Positions 23,875 through 37,132 of a stretch of DNA of 64,000 nt are shown here, one piece after another; position 1 is the stretch's first letter, and the number at the start of each line of letters is the position of its first letter. This stretch comes from an uncultured Anaerolineae bacterium (GTDB taxonomy: Bacteria; Chloroflexota; Anaerolineae; J036; Brachytrichaceae). The stretch is from positions 54,925-118,924 of the forward strand of contig CALHLE010000022.1 in assembly GCA_938034415.1 (NCBI GenBank), written 5' to 3'. The translations under genes and the position numbers were made by a program. Under the pieces are notes generated by a model that saw only the letters and a list, made by a program, of their open reading frames with translations, was not told where the DNA came from and made no database searches.

Positions 23875-26091
23875 ATGGCCACGTTGAATAAGGACTTGCT
23901 CGACGCCACTACGCGCCGCGCCCTAGACCGCGCCGGCGACATCATGCGTCAGATGGGCAAATCGCTGCTGATGCCGGAGATGGTGTTGCTGGCGCTGCTC
24001 CGCATGCCTGAGTCTACGGCCTACCGTGCCATCCAAAAGCTGGCCGAGAGTCGCGGCTTCAAACCGGCTGATCTCGAGCGAGAAACTGAAGCGCAGACCC
24101 GAACGCGAGAAGGCCGCTCGGCCAAGTTCGACTACATCACCGGCCAGAATGCAGTGGCGACGCTGAGCGACGAGATGTTAATTGCGCTGGACGAGGCGCG
24201 CGCCATCGCGCTGGCCAACGGCGAGATCTACATCGGCACGGAGCATCTGCTCGGCGCGCTCTCCCAGACCGGCGTCAGCACCGCCGGATTGTTGCAGCGC
24301 AAAGGGGTGACGCCCAGCGCCCTTGCCGCGCTCATGTTGGATGGCATTGTCAGCAAGCGCGCCACGACGATGGATTGGGTAGCGGAGGCGAAACGCGGCC
24401 GGCTTGCGCCGCTCCTCCTGCGCGAGAAGTTGGCGCAGGAGCTGGTCAGTGTGCTGTCGCTGGCCCGCGGGCGCAACGCCTTCCTGGTCGGCGTGCCGGG
24501 CAGCGGTCGCCGCAGTTTAGCCCAGTCGTTGGCCTTCCTGGTCGCCGAGGGCAAAGGGCCGCCCGGTCTCGATCGCATCATCGAAGTAAGCGAGAGCGCA
24601 TGGCTGGACAACCCGCAGTTGGCCATGCAGATGGCGCTGCGCCAGGCGGAAGGGGGGGCGTTGTTCATCGCCAACATTCACCGTTTCTTCGGCCGCGCCG
24701 AAACTGGCGCGCAGATGAGCGCGATGAAGGACTTGCACAAGGCGATGATCGAAGGCGTGTGCGCCGTGATCGGCACGACTACTGAGGCTGAATACAACGA
24801 GCGCATTCGCGCCAACGCGCCGGTCGTCGAGCATTCGCATGTGCTGCGCGTGCCGCCGGCCACGCCCGACGAGTGTCTGCAAATGCTGGCGCTGCACAAG
24901 CCGGAGTTCGAGCGCGACTATGGCTTTGTCGTAGATGACAGCGCGATTAAGGCGGCGACGACGCTGGCCGCGCGCTACATTGGCGCTACGCCGCTGCCGG
25001 GCGCGGCGGTGCAGGCGCTCCACCGCGCGTGCGCCGTTGTGAAGGGCTTAGGGGACGCTAACCAAGCCTCGCGCGATGCGGCTTCCCGCGCCTCGACTTC
25101 TGTTCCCGTGATTGACGCCGAAGACGTGACTTACGCCGTCAGCATGATGACCGGCATCCCGGTGACCAAACTGAGCGAGGACGAGCGCGCCAAATATGCG
25201 CAAATGGCGCAGGCGTTGCAACAGCGCGTGATCGGCCAGGATGATGCCATCCTTGCCATCAGCCGGGCGGTGAAGAGCGCGCGCGTCGGTTTGAAAGACC
25301 CAAAACGGCCGATCGGCTCGTTCCTCTTCCTCGGCCCCAGCGGCGTGGGCAAGACCGAGCTGGCCAAGGCATTGGCCGAATTCCTCTTCGGCAGTGAAGA
25401 CAACCTGATCGCGCTTGACATGACCGAGTATCAGAAGGACGACACGATCAACCGGCTGATCGGCTCGCCGCCGGGCTACGTGGGCTATGAGAGCGGCGGC
25501 CAACTCACCGAGAAGATCCTCAAGTCGCCTTACGCCGTGGTGCTGTTCGACGAGGTGGAGAAAGCGCATCCGCGCATCCTGGACATCCTGTTGCAGGTGA
25601 TGGAGGAGGGCCGGCTGACCGACGGGCAGGGGCGCGTGGCGAACTTCGCCGAGACGGTGATCATCCTCACCAGCAACCTTGGCGCACAGTACTTGAACGA
25701 TACGGCCTTGGGCGAGCGGGCGCGCGAGTTAGCCATGCTGGACGTGCGGGCATTCTTCCGGCCGGAGTTCCTCAACCGCCTCGATGAGATCGTCATGTTC
25801 AAGCCGCTTGAGCCAGATGCGATGGCGAAGATACTCGACTTGATGATCGCCCGCGAAGCAAAGCTGGCCAGGGCGCAGGGCATCGCGTTGGAGGTGACGC
25901 CGGAGGCGCGGGCATGGCTCTTGGCCCAGAACACCGAGCCGGGCTTGGGCGCGCGGCCGCTGCGGCGCATTCTGCAGCGTCACCTGCGCGAGAAGCTGGC
26001 CGACTATCTGCTCACCTTGCGCGCGCCGCCAACGCGCGTCCTGGTGGATGTGGACGCCCAGGGGCTGGTCTATTCCGCCGATCGCTCATAG
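23875..26091 (+). CDS. Clp/Hsp100 ATPase with degenerate first AAA domain
   Basis: A 738-residue Hsp100 unfoldase-like protein: Clp-N repeats (1-150), AAA D1 (about 180-400), AAA D2 (about 450-735). D2 is intact (Walker A GPSGVGKT 487-494, pore loop GYVG, Walker B LFDE, sensor 2 GARPLRR). D1 appears dead: Walker A reads GVPGSGRRS (Lys to Arg), Walker B reads FIANIH (Asp-Glu to Ala-Asn), and the Arg-finger pair ERRF reads EHSH. The long coiled M domain of ClpB is absent, and the LGF/IGL ClpP-docking tripeptide is also missing after TSNLGA. So it probably remodels proteins without ClpP. Confidence 0.88.
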   Translation: MATLNKDLLDATTRRALDRAGDIMRQMGKSLLMPEMVLLALLRMPESTAYRAIQKLAESRGFKPADLERETEAQTRTREGRSAKFDYITGQNAVATLSDEMLIALDEARAIALANGEIYIGTEHLLGALSQTGVSTAGLLQRKGVTPSALAALMLDGIVSKRATTMDWVAEAKRGRLAPLLLREKLAQELVSVLSLARGRNAFLVGVPGSGRRSLAQSLAFLVAEGKGPPGLDRIIEVSESAWLDNPQLAMQMALRQAEGGALFIANIHRFFGRAETGAQMSAMKDLHKAMIEGVCAVIGTTTEAEYNERIRANAPVVEHSHVLRVPPATPDECLQMLALHKPEFERDYGFVVDDSAIKAATTLAARYIGATPLPGAAVQALHRACAVVKGLGDANQASRDAASRASTSVPVIDAEDVTYAVSMMTGIPVTKLSEDERAKYAQMAQALQQRVIGQDDAILAISRAVKSARVGLKDPKRPIGSFLFLGPSGVGKTELAKALAEFLFGSEDNLIALDMTEYQKDDTINRLIGSPPGYVGYESGGQLTEKILKSPYAVVLFDEVEKAHPRILDILLQVMEEGRLTDGQGRVANFAETVIILTSNLGAQYLNDTALGERARELAMLDVRAFFRPEFLNRLDEIVMFKPLEPDAMAKILDLMIAREAKLARAQGIALEVTPEARAWLLAQNTEPGLGARPLRRILQRHLREKLADYLLTLRAPPTRVLVDVDAQGLVYSADRS

Positions 26092-26142
26092 CCGGCGCGC
26101 TCACCCCGGCCGACAATTGAGCGCATCGCCCAGCCGGACGCC

Positions 26143-26185
26143 AAAAAGTCGGGGCAGCGCCGAAATCGCGCTGCCCCGACTTTCC
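26143..26185. terminator. Bidirectional terminator between convergent genes
   Basis: A perfect 16-bp inverted repeat (26145-26160 with 26168-26183, loop 7), flanked by A5 on the left and TTT on the right. It lies between the ends of the Clp gene and ahcY and can serve both strands. Confidence 0.75.
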
Positions 26186-26197
26186 TTCGGCAGCCGG

Positions 26198-27493
<1,296 letters not shown>

Positions 27494-27509
27494 TCAATCT
27501 GAAAGACAC

Positions 27510-27535
27510 CAAGCACCGGGACTCCGGGCTGCTTG
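27510..27535 (-). other. Hairpin in the leader of ahcY
   Basis: CAAGCA (27510-27515) pairs with TGCTTG (27530-27535), with an inner CCGG/CCGG stem, a 2-nt bulge and a GACT loop. It sits in the 132-nt gap between the kinase and ahcY, about 50 nt before the ahcY start. It could be an attenuator. I do not see the conserved core of the SAH or SAM riboswitches. Confidence 0.3.
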
Positions 27536-27592
27536 CCCCTCGCCGGGATCGAAGATGGGCGAAGCCGCTTGTGGTCTTTGGGTAATGCGGGC

Positions 27593-28567
27593 TCATGATT
27601 GCTGGCCTGCCGGCGGTTGGCCATTCATCGCGATATTGAGCGGGCCGAAGTGCGCTTCGTAGCGCGCCTTGAATTGCTCCCAGGTGTAGCTATGGCCTTG
27701 GCCGCCGATGTGTTCCAGGGCGAAGGTAGCTGCGACGCTGCCCAGCCGACCGCAAGTCTCCCAGTCGGCGCCGACAGCCATCCCCTTGAGCAAGCCGCCG
27801 CGGAAGGCGTCGCCGACGCCGGTCGGGTCCACCACGCGCTCTTCCGGCACGGCCGGGATGTCAACGCGATGGTCGCGCAGCAGAACGGTCGAGCCTTTCT
27901 CGCCGCGCGTGATGATGAGCGCCTCGGCGTGATACAACACATCCGCCTCGGTCAGCCCGGTCTTTTGGCGGATCACCTCGAACTCGTAGTCGTTGCAAAT
28001 CAGCACGTCGGCGCCGATGATGCCGGCCTTCAATTCCTCGCCCGACGAGCGGGCGACCTGTTGACCGGGGTCGAAGATGTGGCGGATGCCCAACTCGCGG
28101 CATTCTTGCGCATACCGGATCATCGCCTGCGGATCGTTGGGCGAGATGATGACGATGTCGGGCTTAAAGGGGAGATCTCTGAAGGAAAGCTCGCGCGCAT
28201 CCGCCATTGCGCCGGAGTAGAACGATGCGATCTGGTTGTTGTTGCAGTCGGTGCTGCAAAAGAACGACGCCGTGAACTTGTGGCGGATGACGCGGGTGAG
28301 CGATGTGTCCACGCCGACCGATTCCAGCCAAGCGCGATATTCGTCGAAGTCCTGGCCGGCTGTGCCCATCAATCGCGGGCGCTCGCCGAGCAGCGCGAGC
28401 GTGTAGGCGATGTTCGGGCCGCAACCACCGCGCCGGCGCTCCATCGAATCCACCAGGAAGCTCAGGCTGACGCGCGCCATGTGCTCCGGCAGGATGTGTT
28501 CGCTGAACGACCCAGGAAAGGTCATGAGATAGTCGTAGGCGATCGATCCGGTGACGACGATGTTCAT
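27593..28567 (-). CDS. PfkB-family carbohydrate kinase, adenosine kinase-like
   Basis: A 324-residue ribokinase-fold enzyme. It has the N-terminal GGxGPN type motif (RRGGCGPNIAYTLALLG) and the C-terminal signature DPTGVGDAFRGG with the catalytic Asp and anion hole. The sequence and the adjacent ahcY suggest adenosine as substrate, which would pull the S-adenosylhomocysteine reaction forward; sugar kinases share the fold, so this is inference. Its ATG overlaps the stop of the upstream regulator by ATGA, so the two are translationally coupled. Confidence 0.82.
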   Translation of the reverse strand: MNIVVTGSIAYDYLMTFPGSFSEHILPEHMARVSLSFLVDSMERRRGGCGPNIAYTLALLGERPRLMGTAGQDFDEYRAWLESVGVDTSLTRVIRHKFTASFFCSTDCNNNQIASFYSGAMADARELSFRDLPFKPDIVIISPNDPQAMIRYAQECRELGIRHIFDPGQQVARSSGEELKAGIIGADVLICNDYEFEVIRQKTGLTEADVLYHAEALIITRGEKGSTVLLRDHRVDIPAVPEERVVDPTGVGDAFRGGLLKGMAVGADWETCGRLGSVAATFALEHIGGQGHSYTWEQFKARYEAHFGPLNIAMNGQPPAGQQS

Positions 28568-29253
28568 TTCTTAGCCTTGGGATTCTCGAAGCGGTAGCCT
28601 TGTCCGCGCACGGTGCGAAGATACATCGGTTCGGTCGGGTTATCCTCAATCGCCTCACGCAGCCAGCGGATGTGCACATCGAGCGTGCGCGTGTCGCCGA
28701 GGTAGTCGGTTTCCCATACTTGTTGCATGAGCAACTTGCGCGGCAGCACCTCGCCCTGCCGTTGCATGAAAAGCTGTAGCAGTTTGGACAGCTTCGGATT
28801 GAGGTAGATCTCTTCGTTGCGTTTGCGCAGGATGCCGTCCGCGGGTCGAAACACGAGTTCGCCGCAGCGCAGCTCCAGGGTCAGCCCCTTGGGCAACAGT
28901 TTCTCCAGGCGCGAGAGCAAGCGGCGCAATTGCAGCGGCCGTGAGACGAACGCATCGGCGCAGCCGCGGTAGGCGCTTGGGTTCGTCCCGTTGGCAGCCG
29001 ACACATCTGCGCTGATCATCAACACCGGCAGCTCCTTGATGCGCTTGATTTCTTGGCATAGCTTCTCTGCGTTGGCATTGAGCGAGGGCGCATCAATGAT
29101 GACGAGTGCTAACTTCTCTTTAGCGACCCGTTCCAAGGCGCCTTTCGCTGTGTCCACCCAGATCACGCGATATCCATGGCGTTCGAGCGCCGGTCCGACG
29201 GAGTCACCCAGGCCACCTTGCACAAGGAGGATCTTCGTTGCTGCCGTCTTCAT
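28564..29253 (-). CDS. OmpR-family regulator with atypical receiver domain
   Basis: A 229-residue protein: receiver-like domain (7-118) and OmpR/PhoB winged helix (about 128-223, TRTLDVHIRWLREAI and RTVRGQGYRF). The receiver keeps Asp54 but lacks the acidic pair (LLVQGG in place of LLVDDE) and has Arg105 where the conserved Lys should be (SRP for TKP). It may therefore act without phosphorylation. No histidine kinase gene is near. I prefer the ATG at 29253 to the GTG at 29259. It heads an operon with the kinase and ahcY. Confidence 0.85.
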   Translation of the reverse strand: MKTAATKILLVQGGLGDSVGPALERHGYRVIWVDTAKGALERVAKEKLALVIIDAPSLNANAEKLCQEIKRIKELPVLMISADVSAANGTNPSAYRGCADAFVSRPLQLRRLLSRLEKLLPKGLTLELRCGELVFRPADGILRKRNEEIYLNPKLSKLLQLFMQRQGEVLPRKLLMQQVWETDYLGDTRTLDVHIRWLREAIEDNPTEPMYLRTVRGQGYRFENPKAKK

Positions 29254-29327
29254 AGCCACTTTCGCAGCCCGACGCTTCCCTGCCAGGCTGCGCGAGTCTC
29301 AGGTTGTCTCGTAGGCGCTTGTGACTA

Positions 29328-29424
29328 TCCGGATCGCGTTTCTTTGCGGTCGTTGCGCCCAGACCCTCGATCCGGACACGCTCACAGAGCATCAACGCCC
29401 TCTGGTGAAATGCGCGGCATTATA
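29328..29424 (-). promoter_or_regulatory. Promoter and leader of the regulator, kinase and ahcY genes
   Basis: A minus-strand TATAAT lies at 29419-29424, with TTGCGT 21 nt upstream as a poor -35. The leader would be about 160 nt. It contains a 9-bp stem, TCCGGATCG (29328-29336) with CGATCCGGA (29368-29376). No gene is supported in 29254-29487. Confidence 0.4.
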
Positions 29425-29487
29425 TATCGCACCCCAGCGCGGTATACGCAAATACGCGAGTCTCCGGCTGCAGATCTGGAGCTGACG

Positions 29488-31878
29488 TCAAATGACGGCT
29501 ACTTCGCCTCCAATTTCACGCCGTTCGCCGTTAGCGATCAATGCGCCGTGCACTCCCTCCGGCAGTTGCAGCGAGCCGCGCAGCCGACCGTCCTCCGCGC
29601 GGAAGTCTGCGATGATCTCCCCGCGCGGATGCACCAGTCGCCCGGATGCGCGCGTGAGTCGGCCTAGTTGTGGTCGAACCTCCACTGCACCGAAGCCGAG
29701 CGACTTCGGCCGAATGCCAAGGATGGTGGCGAAGTAGTGAAACAGTGGATGCGCTCCCCAGCCGTGACAGTCGCTCCGCGTCGGCTCCGGCTGCTCCACC
29801 GGCGTCCGCAGACCGTTCGCTTTTAGCTCGAACCACAGCGCCAGCCGATCCAAGATCGCGTCGGCTTTGTTCAGCACGCGCAGTGCCTCGAACAAGTAGA
29901 AGCTAAAGTAGATTGTGCAGCGCTCCAGGCTGGGATCGCTCAGCAGGCCCTGCGCGATGCGCCGACGTTGGCGCGCGTCAACCAGCCCGCTCAGGATGGC
30001 CATGCACTGCGTGTGCTCCGAGAAGCGATCGCGCGCCGGCGTGTCGGCCATCAGCCCGCGCGATTCGTCCCAAAACGCGGCGCCGGCTGCCGCAGCGAGT
30101 CGTCCGGCCTGATTGCGCCAGCGCGCCGCCATCGCGCGCTCGCCGAGCATCGCCTCTAGATCGGCGGCCTGCGTCAGCGCGTAGGCGTAATGCCAGTTGA
30201 GCGCGCCGCTCACGCCGTCCACGCCGTCGGGCGGGATGCCGGACCGAGGCCGCCATCCCTGCGCCCAGTCCATGAAGTTCCAGCCCTCCGGCGCGCGCAG
30301 TAGCCCGTCATCGCCGACCCAACGCGCATAGCCTTCGAGCACCGCGCGCACGCCGGGCATCAGACTGCGCGCGAATGCGGCATCGCCGCGCCACAGCGCG
30401 AAGTCGCGCACCATCAGCACCCACCACAGCAAAAAGGGCGGGATGATTTGCAGCAGACTACACGGATAGCGCGATTGCGTTAAGCCGCTGGACAGGCGCG
30501 AAACGTCGAACATGCGCAGCGCCTTGCGCGGCAGCCGATCGTCGCGGCTCATCACGTAGGTGCACAGCGCCTCTAGCGGCGCGTCGCCGAGATACATGAT
30601 CTCCTCCCAGTGCGGCCCGTCGAGATATGTCTCGTGGGCTGTGCACTGGATGCCGCGCGCGAGGATGGGGATGATCTCGTTCAGCCGCGCATCGCTCGCC
30701 TCGAACGCGCTCGACATTTCCAGCGGGTAACGCGACTCGCGGAATGTGAGCGCATGGATGGTGAGCGGCTCATCGAACGTCTGGACGACGACTTCGACGT
30801 AGCGGCCGGCCGACCACCACAACGGCGCAAACGCTCGCTGCGATCCGCCATCGCAGACATACTGATCGCCGTTGCCCAAAAAGAACTTCCCTTCAACCTC
30901 GTCGCGCCGGCCTTTGTCGCTGCGCCACAGGTTTGTATTGCGGTTGAGTGCCTCGGCCCAGCGCACGCGAATGATCGCGCCGGCGCCGCCGCTAACGCTG
31001 AGCGCGGCATAGGCCAAATAGTAATCTTGCAGGTCAATCAGCACGCGCTTGATCGCGCGCGGCGGGATGACGACCTCGCCTTCGCCGCGAACCACATGTT
31101 GCCAGGCTGCTGCTGCCTCAGCGTCATGGTCGGCTTGGCGGATGGGAATGTTGCGAGTTTCAATCGTTGCGACGTCCGACGCAAAGCGGACGATGCCGGC
31201 GCGGCAGGTCTCGTCCAGCATCGGCGGCAGCGTGGCCGGCGCGAGGATGTGTTGCGGCGGCAGCTCCCAATCGAGCCGGCGCGCCATGGCGCGGCGCAGC
31301 GTCTGCGCCGGCTGCCAGCCTTCACCTTCGCCGCGTTCGACGCCCCAGGGATAGGCGCGCCCGTCCAGATGGGTATTGCCGCCCTTCCAGGGGATGCGCT
31401 CGAATTGGCCGAACGCATAACCATCGAGCAGCTTGCATGCCCAGTCGCTCAGGCCGGTGCTCAGCGTCGCTTGCCATTCACCCTCGGCGGCAAGCAGGAA
31501 GCCGGGCGTCACGCTCATTTGTGCCTGCGGCGCGTGTTCGCCCCAATGCCAGACGCGCGCGACGATCACATGCGCGCCGGCATCGAGCGTCAGCTCGTAT
31601 GACTCGTAGAACCACAGGTCGGGCGCGCCGCGCTCTGGCCCCTCGCCGATGCATGCGCCATCTACATGCAACTGATAACGCTGGTCGGCGCTGACGTGGA
31701 TGCGAATGGTGGCTGCGCGCGCAAGGGTGAACTGTTTGCGGAAGGCGGCCACAAACGGGGGTCGAGTGCCGGGGCATGTGATCCACGACGCCGGCCACAA
31801 GCCGCGCTCGCGCCAGGGCTTGTCGGCGTTCAGCGGTAGGAAAGGGTCTTCGGCGACAAAAATGCGTCGAGCGGTCAT
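29488..31878 (-). CDS. Alpha-L-rhamnosidase-like glycoside hydrolase (GH78)
   Basis: A 796-residue enzyme of the bacterial rhamnosidase type: N-terminal beta-sandwich domains (WPASWITCPG, FRKQFTLARAA), an (alpha/alpha)6 barrel (about 380-700) and a C-terminal beta domain. The barrel keeps the acid cluster LDGPHWEEIMYLGD that holds the general acid Glu in this family. It should release terminal L-rhamnose, or a similar deoxy sugar, from glycans. No signal peptide is seen, so it probably acts on imported oligosaccharides. It lies 18 nt after the Gfo/Idh gene. Confidence 0.85.
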   Translation of the reverse strand: MTARRIFVAEDPFLPLNADKPWRERGLWPASWITCPGTRPPFVAAFRKQFTLARAATIRIHVSADQRYQLHVDGACIGEGPERGAPDLWFYESYELTLDAGAHVIVARVWHWGEHAPQAQMSVTPGFLLAAEGEWQATLSTGLSDWACKLLDGYAFGQFERIPWKGGNTHLDGRAYPWGVERGEGEGWQPAQTLRRAMARRLDWELPPQHILAPATLPPMLDETCRAGIVRFASDVATIETRNIPIRQADHDAEAAAAWQHVVRGEGEVVIPPRAIKRVLIDLQDYYLAYAALSVSGGAGAIIRVRWAEALNRNTNLWRSDKGRRDEVEGKFFLGNGDQYVCDGGSQRAFAPLWWSAGRYVEVVVQTFDEPLTIHALTFRESRYPLEMSSAFEASDARLNEIIPILARGIQCTAHETYLDGPHWEEIMYLGDAPLEALCTYVMSRDDRLPRKALRMFDVSRLSSGLTQSRYPCSLLQIIPPFLLWWVLMVRDFALWRGDAAFARSLMPGVRAVLEGYARWVGDDGLLRAPEGWNFMDWAQGWRPRSGIPPDGVDGVSGALNWHYAYALTQAADLEAMLGERAMAARWRNQAGRLAAAAGAAFWDESRGLMADTPARDRFSEHTQCMAILSGLVDARQRRRIAQGLLSDPSLERCTIYFSFYLFEALRVLNKADAILDRLALWFELKANGLRTPVEQPEPTRSDCHGWGAHPLFHYFATILGIRPKSLGFGAVEVRPQLGRLTRASGRLVHPRGEIIADFRAEDGRLRGSLQLPEGVHGALIANGERREIGGEVAVI

Positions 31879-31896
31879 GTGCGCGGGCCGGGTTGG

Positions 31897-32985
<1,089 letters not shown>

Positions 32986-32992
32986 AGGATGA

Positions 32993-32998
32993 ATCATA
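32993..32998 (-). promoter_or_regulatory. -10 element of the Gfo/Idh gene
   Basis: Minus-strand TATGAT, 7 nt before the ATG at 32985; a leaderless arrangement. It is back to back with the glpD promoter. Confidence 0.45.
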
Positions 32999-33057
32999 GT
33001 CTGAGTCGGAGGAGCGTAGGGGAGTGATGGCAGCGCCGTCGGCGTCGGCCGCTTGGT

Positions 33058-33065
33058 GATAAAGT
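33058..33065 (+). promoter_or_regulatory. -10 element of glpD
   Basis: GATAAA/TAAAGT overlap at 33058-33065; the latter ends 7 nt before the ATG at 33073. No ribosome site is visible, so the message is probably leaderless. Confidence 0.4.
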
Positions 33066-33072
33066 AGCGCGC

Positions 33073-34752
33073 ATGACGCAGGGCAGGCTATCGCGCGACG
33101 AACGGCGCGCGGCGTTGCGCCGCATGGCGGCCGAGGGCGTGGATGTGTTGGTCATCGGCGGCGGAATCACCGGCGCCGGCGTAGCGCTGGAGGCCGTCGC
33201 GCGCGGCTACCGCACCGGCCTGGTGGAGAAGGCCGACTTCGCCGGCGGCACCAGCAGTAAAAGCACCAAGCTGGTGCACGGCGGCATTCGCTATTTACCG
33301 CAGTTCGACTTTGCGCTGGTGCGCGAAGCCCTGATCGAGCGCGGACGGTTGGTGCGCAACGCGCCGCACCTGGTAAGGCCGCTCGGCTTCGTGCTGCCGC
33401 TCTACGCCGAGAACAAACGCCCGCTCGGCACGCCCATCGTCCCGCCGGGTGGCATTGGCATGAGCTGGCTGCTGCGCTCCGGCCTGATGCTCTACGACGT
33501 GATGGCGGGGCGACTGGCCATTGCCGGCCACAAACACATCGGCGCGCAGAAGACGCTCGAACTTGCGCCGGCGCTGAAGGCCGAGGGATTGAAGGATGGC
33601 TTCATCTACTATGATGGTCAAACCGACGACACGCGCCTGACGCTGACCGTCCTGCGCACTGCGGCCAAACGCGGCGCCTTGCTGGCGAATTACGCCGAGG
33701 TGCTGGGTTTCGACTTCGACGCGCCGTCCAACCCCTCTGCGATCCGCGCTGCTCGCGTGCGCGATGCGCTCACTGGCGAAGAGTTGGTCGTCCCCGCCAG
33801 GACGATCATCAACGCGGCGGGCGCGTTTGCCGGGCGCGTCGAGGCCATGGCCGGCGAGCCCCGCATTGCGATTAAGCCGGCCAAGGGTGTGCATCTCACG
33901 CTGCCGCGCGACGCGCTCCCGACGACCGAGCACGCCGTCGTGCTGCCGGAGACGCCCGACGGCCGGCTGCTGTTCATCGTGCCGTGGAACACGCGCGTCA
34001 CGCTTGGCACGACCGACACCGAGGGGGGCGACCTAGATCGGCCGATTGCGACCGACGCAGATATTGACTATCTGATTAACACGGCCAACACTTATCTGCG
34101 GGACAAGCTCACCCGCGACCAGGTGATCAGCGCGTGGGCCGGCTATCGCCCGCTCATCAGCCCGGCCGGGTCCGACGGCGCTGACACGGCTAAGCTCTCG
34201 CGCACGCATGTCGTCGTGGATGGGCCGGGCGGCATGATCACCGTCACCGGCGGCAAGCTCACCACCTACCGCCGGATGGCGCAAGATGCGCTCGACCACC
34301 TCGCCAGGCGCGAGGGCAAGCCGGCCACTCATCCCACCGAGGCGATGCCGCTCGACGGCGCGGAGGGCTATCAGGTTTGCAGCGCAGCGCTATCGGAAGC
34401 CGCCGGCCGTTTCGGCTGGGACGCCGACGTCATCGCCAGGCTGAGCCAGTACGGTGGCGAGGCCAGCGCGATTCTCCAATGGTGCGCCGACGATCCCTCG
34501 CTCGCTGCGCGCATCGCGTCCGACTTGCCTTACATCATGGCCGAAGTCGTCTATGCTTGCCGCCGAGAGATGGCCATGACGCTCGACGATGTGTTGGCGC
34601 GCCGGCTGCATCTGAACTTCGAGGATTGGTCGCGCGGCGTCGAGCCGGCACCGGCGGTCGCGCAGGTGATGGCGCGCGAGCTGGGCTGGTCATCCCGTGA
34701 GACCGAGGCTCAGGTAGCGCGGTATCGCGACCGCCTAGCCGAAGGGATGTAA
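33073..34752 (+). CDS. glpD: Glycerol-3-phosphate dehydrogenase, FAD-dependent
   Basis: A 559-residue membrane-associated flavoenzyme that oxidises glycerol 3-phosphate to dihydroxyacetone phosphate and feeds electrons to quinone. The FAD motif VIGGGITGAG, the GTSSKSTKLVHGGIRYL segment (substrate loop) and TVTGGKLTTYR near the C-terminal domain are all present. The length matches the aerobic GlpD family. No glpF or glpK is nearby, so glycerol 3-phosphate may come from lipid turnover. It ends 84 nt before a broken oxidoreductase gene. Confidence 0.95.
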   Translation: MTQGRLSRDERRAALRRMAAEGVDVLVIGGGITGAGVALEAVARGYRTGLVEKADFAGGTSSKSTKLVHGGIRYLPQFDFALVREALIERGRLVRNAPHLVRPLGFVLPLYAENKRPLGTPIVPPGGIGMSWLLRSGLMLYDVMAGRLAIAGHKHIGAQKTLELAPALKAEGLKDGFIYYDGQTDDTRLTLTVLRTAAKRGALLANYAEVLGFDFDAPSNPSAIRAARVRDALTGEELVVPARTIINAAGAFAGRVEAMAGEPRIAIKPAKGVHLTLPRDALPTTEHAVVLPETPDGRLLFIVPWNTRVTLGTTDTEGGDLDRPIATDADIDYLINTANTYLRDKLTRDQVISAWAGYRPLISPAGSDGADTAKLSRTHVVVDGPGGMITVTGGKLTTYRRMAQDALDHLARREGKPATHPTEAMPLDGAEGYQVCSAALSEAAGRFGWDADVIARLSQYGGEASAILQWCADDPSLAARIASDLPYIMAEVVYACRREMAMTLDDVLARRLHLNFEDWSRGVEPAPAVAQVMARELGWSSRETEAQVARYRDRLAEGM

Positions 34753-34836
34753 TGCGGGCGGATATTTGCCTTTGTCTTTGTGTCGAGCGTTGCGCTGGCT
34801 GTGGTGAAGTAAGCACTCAGTTAATCTACAGGTCAA

Positions 34837-35388
34837 ATGATCAACTTCGCCGTCATCGCATCAACCACAACCACATCTACGGTCCGGTGAAGGCGCTGCT
34901 CGGCGCGGGCGCGCGCTTCGTCTCGTTCTACGCGCCGGAACCGGAACTTGCTGCGCCCTTCCCACAGGCGGCGCAGGTCGGCAACTTCGCCCATCTACAG
35001 TTCCCCGAACTGGAAGACTTCGGCGATGTGATCTGGCGCGGCAACGGCGGCGTTGGTTGTGCGCGGGTGGATTGGTTCACGCCGGATGGCTTGAACACCT
35101 GGGGCGATGGCCGGCTGATCGTCCTGAGGTGAGGATGGCTACATCGAGGTGCGCAAAGTGGTAGACCTGGCCGGACGCCCTGGCGGCGATCACCTGTTTG
35201 TAGTAGATCGTCAAGGCACGCGCTATGTGAATTGCAGCGATGTCGAGTTGCCCTATGGCCGGCAGTTGGTGCGCGACGTGTTAGACCGCAGTGAAACGGC
35301 CATGTCGCAGACGCATTGCTTCCTGGCCTCGGAGCTGGCGTTGAAGGCGCAGGTTGCGGCGCGCCGCGTCGCGCCTGCGCCCATGGCG

Positions 35389-35397
<9 letters not shown>
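34837..35397 (+). pseudogene. Decayed Gfo/Idh/MocA-family oxidoreductase
   Basis: Pieces of one oxidoreductase lie in different frames. It starts MINFAVI at 34837, then a missing G near 34858 shifts it to INHNHIYGPVKALLGAGA. After PFPQAAQ an internal deletion joins directly to VGNFAHLQFPELEDFGD (about 170 residues short of a normal protein). A second shift near 35130 (LIVLR then stop) leads to GYIEVRKVVDLAGRPGGDH and the intact C-terminal end to 35397. The end overlaps that of fhs. Two frameshifts and a deletion make it non-functional. Confidence 0.8.
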
Positions 35398-37086
<1,689 letters not shown>

Positions 37087-37094
37087 CGTCGCCG

Positions 37095-37123
37095 ATTGTA
37101 GTGGCGAGCGCGTCGCATAGAAT
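37095..37123. promoter_or_regulatory. Divergent -10 elements of fhs and the permease
   Basis: TACAAT on minus (37095-37100) is 8 nt before the fhs ATG. TAGAAT on plus (37118-37123) is 9 nt before the permease ATG. The two promoters share a region of fewer than 50 nt and should compete. Confidence 0.5.
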
Positions 37124-37132
37124 ACGTCGCTC

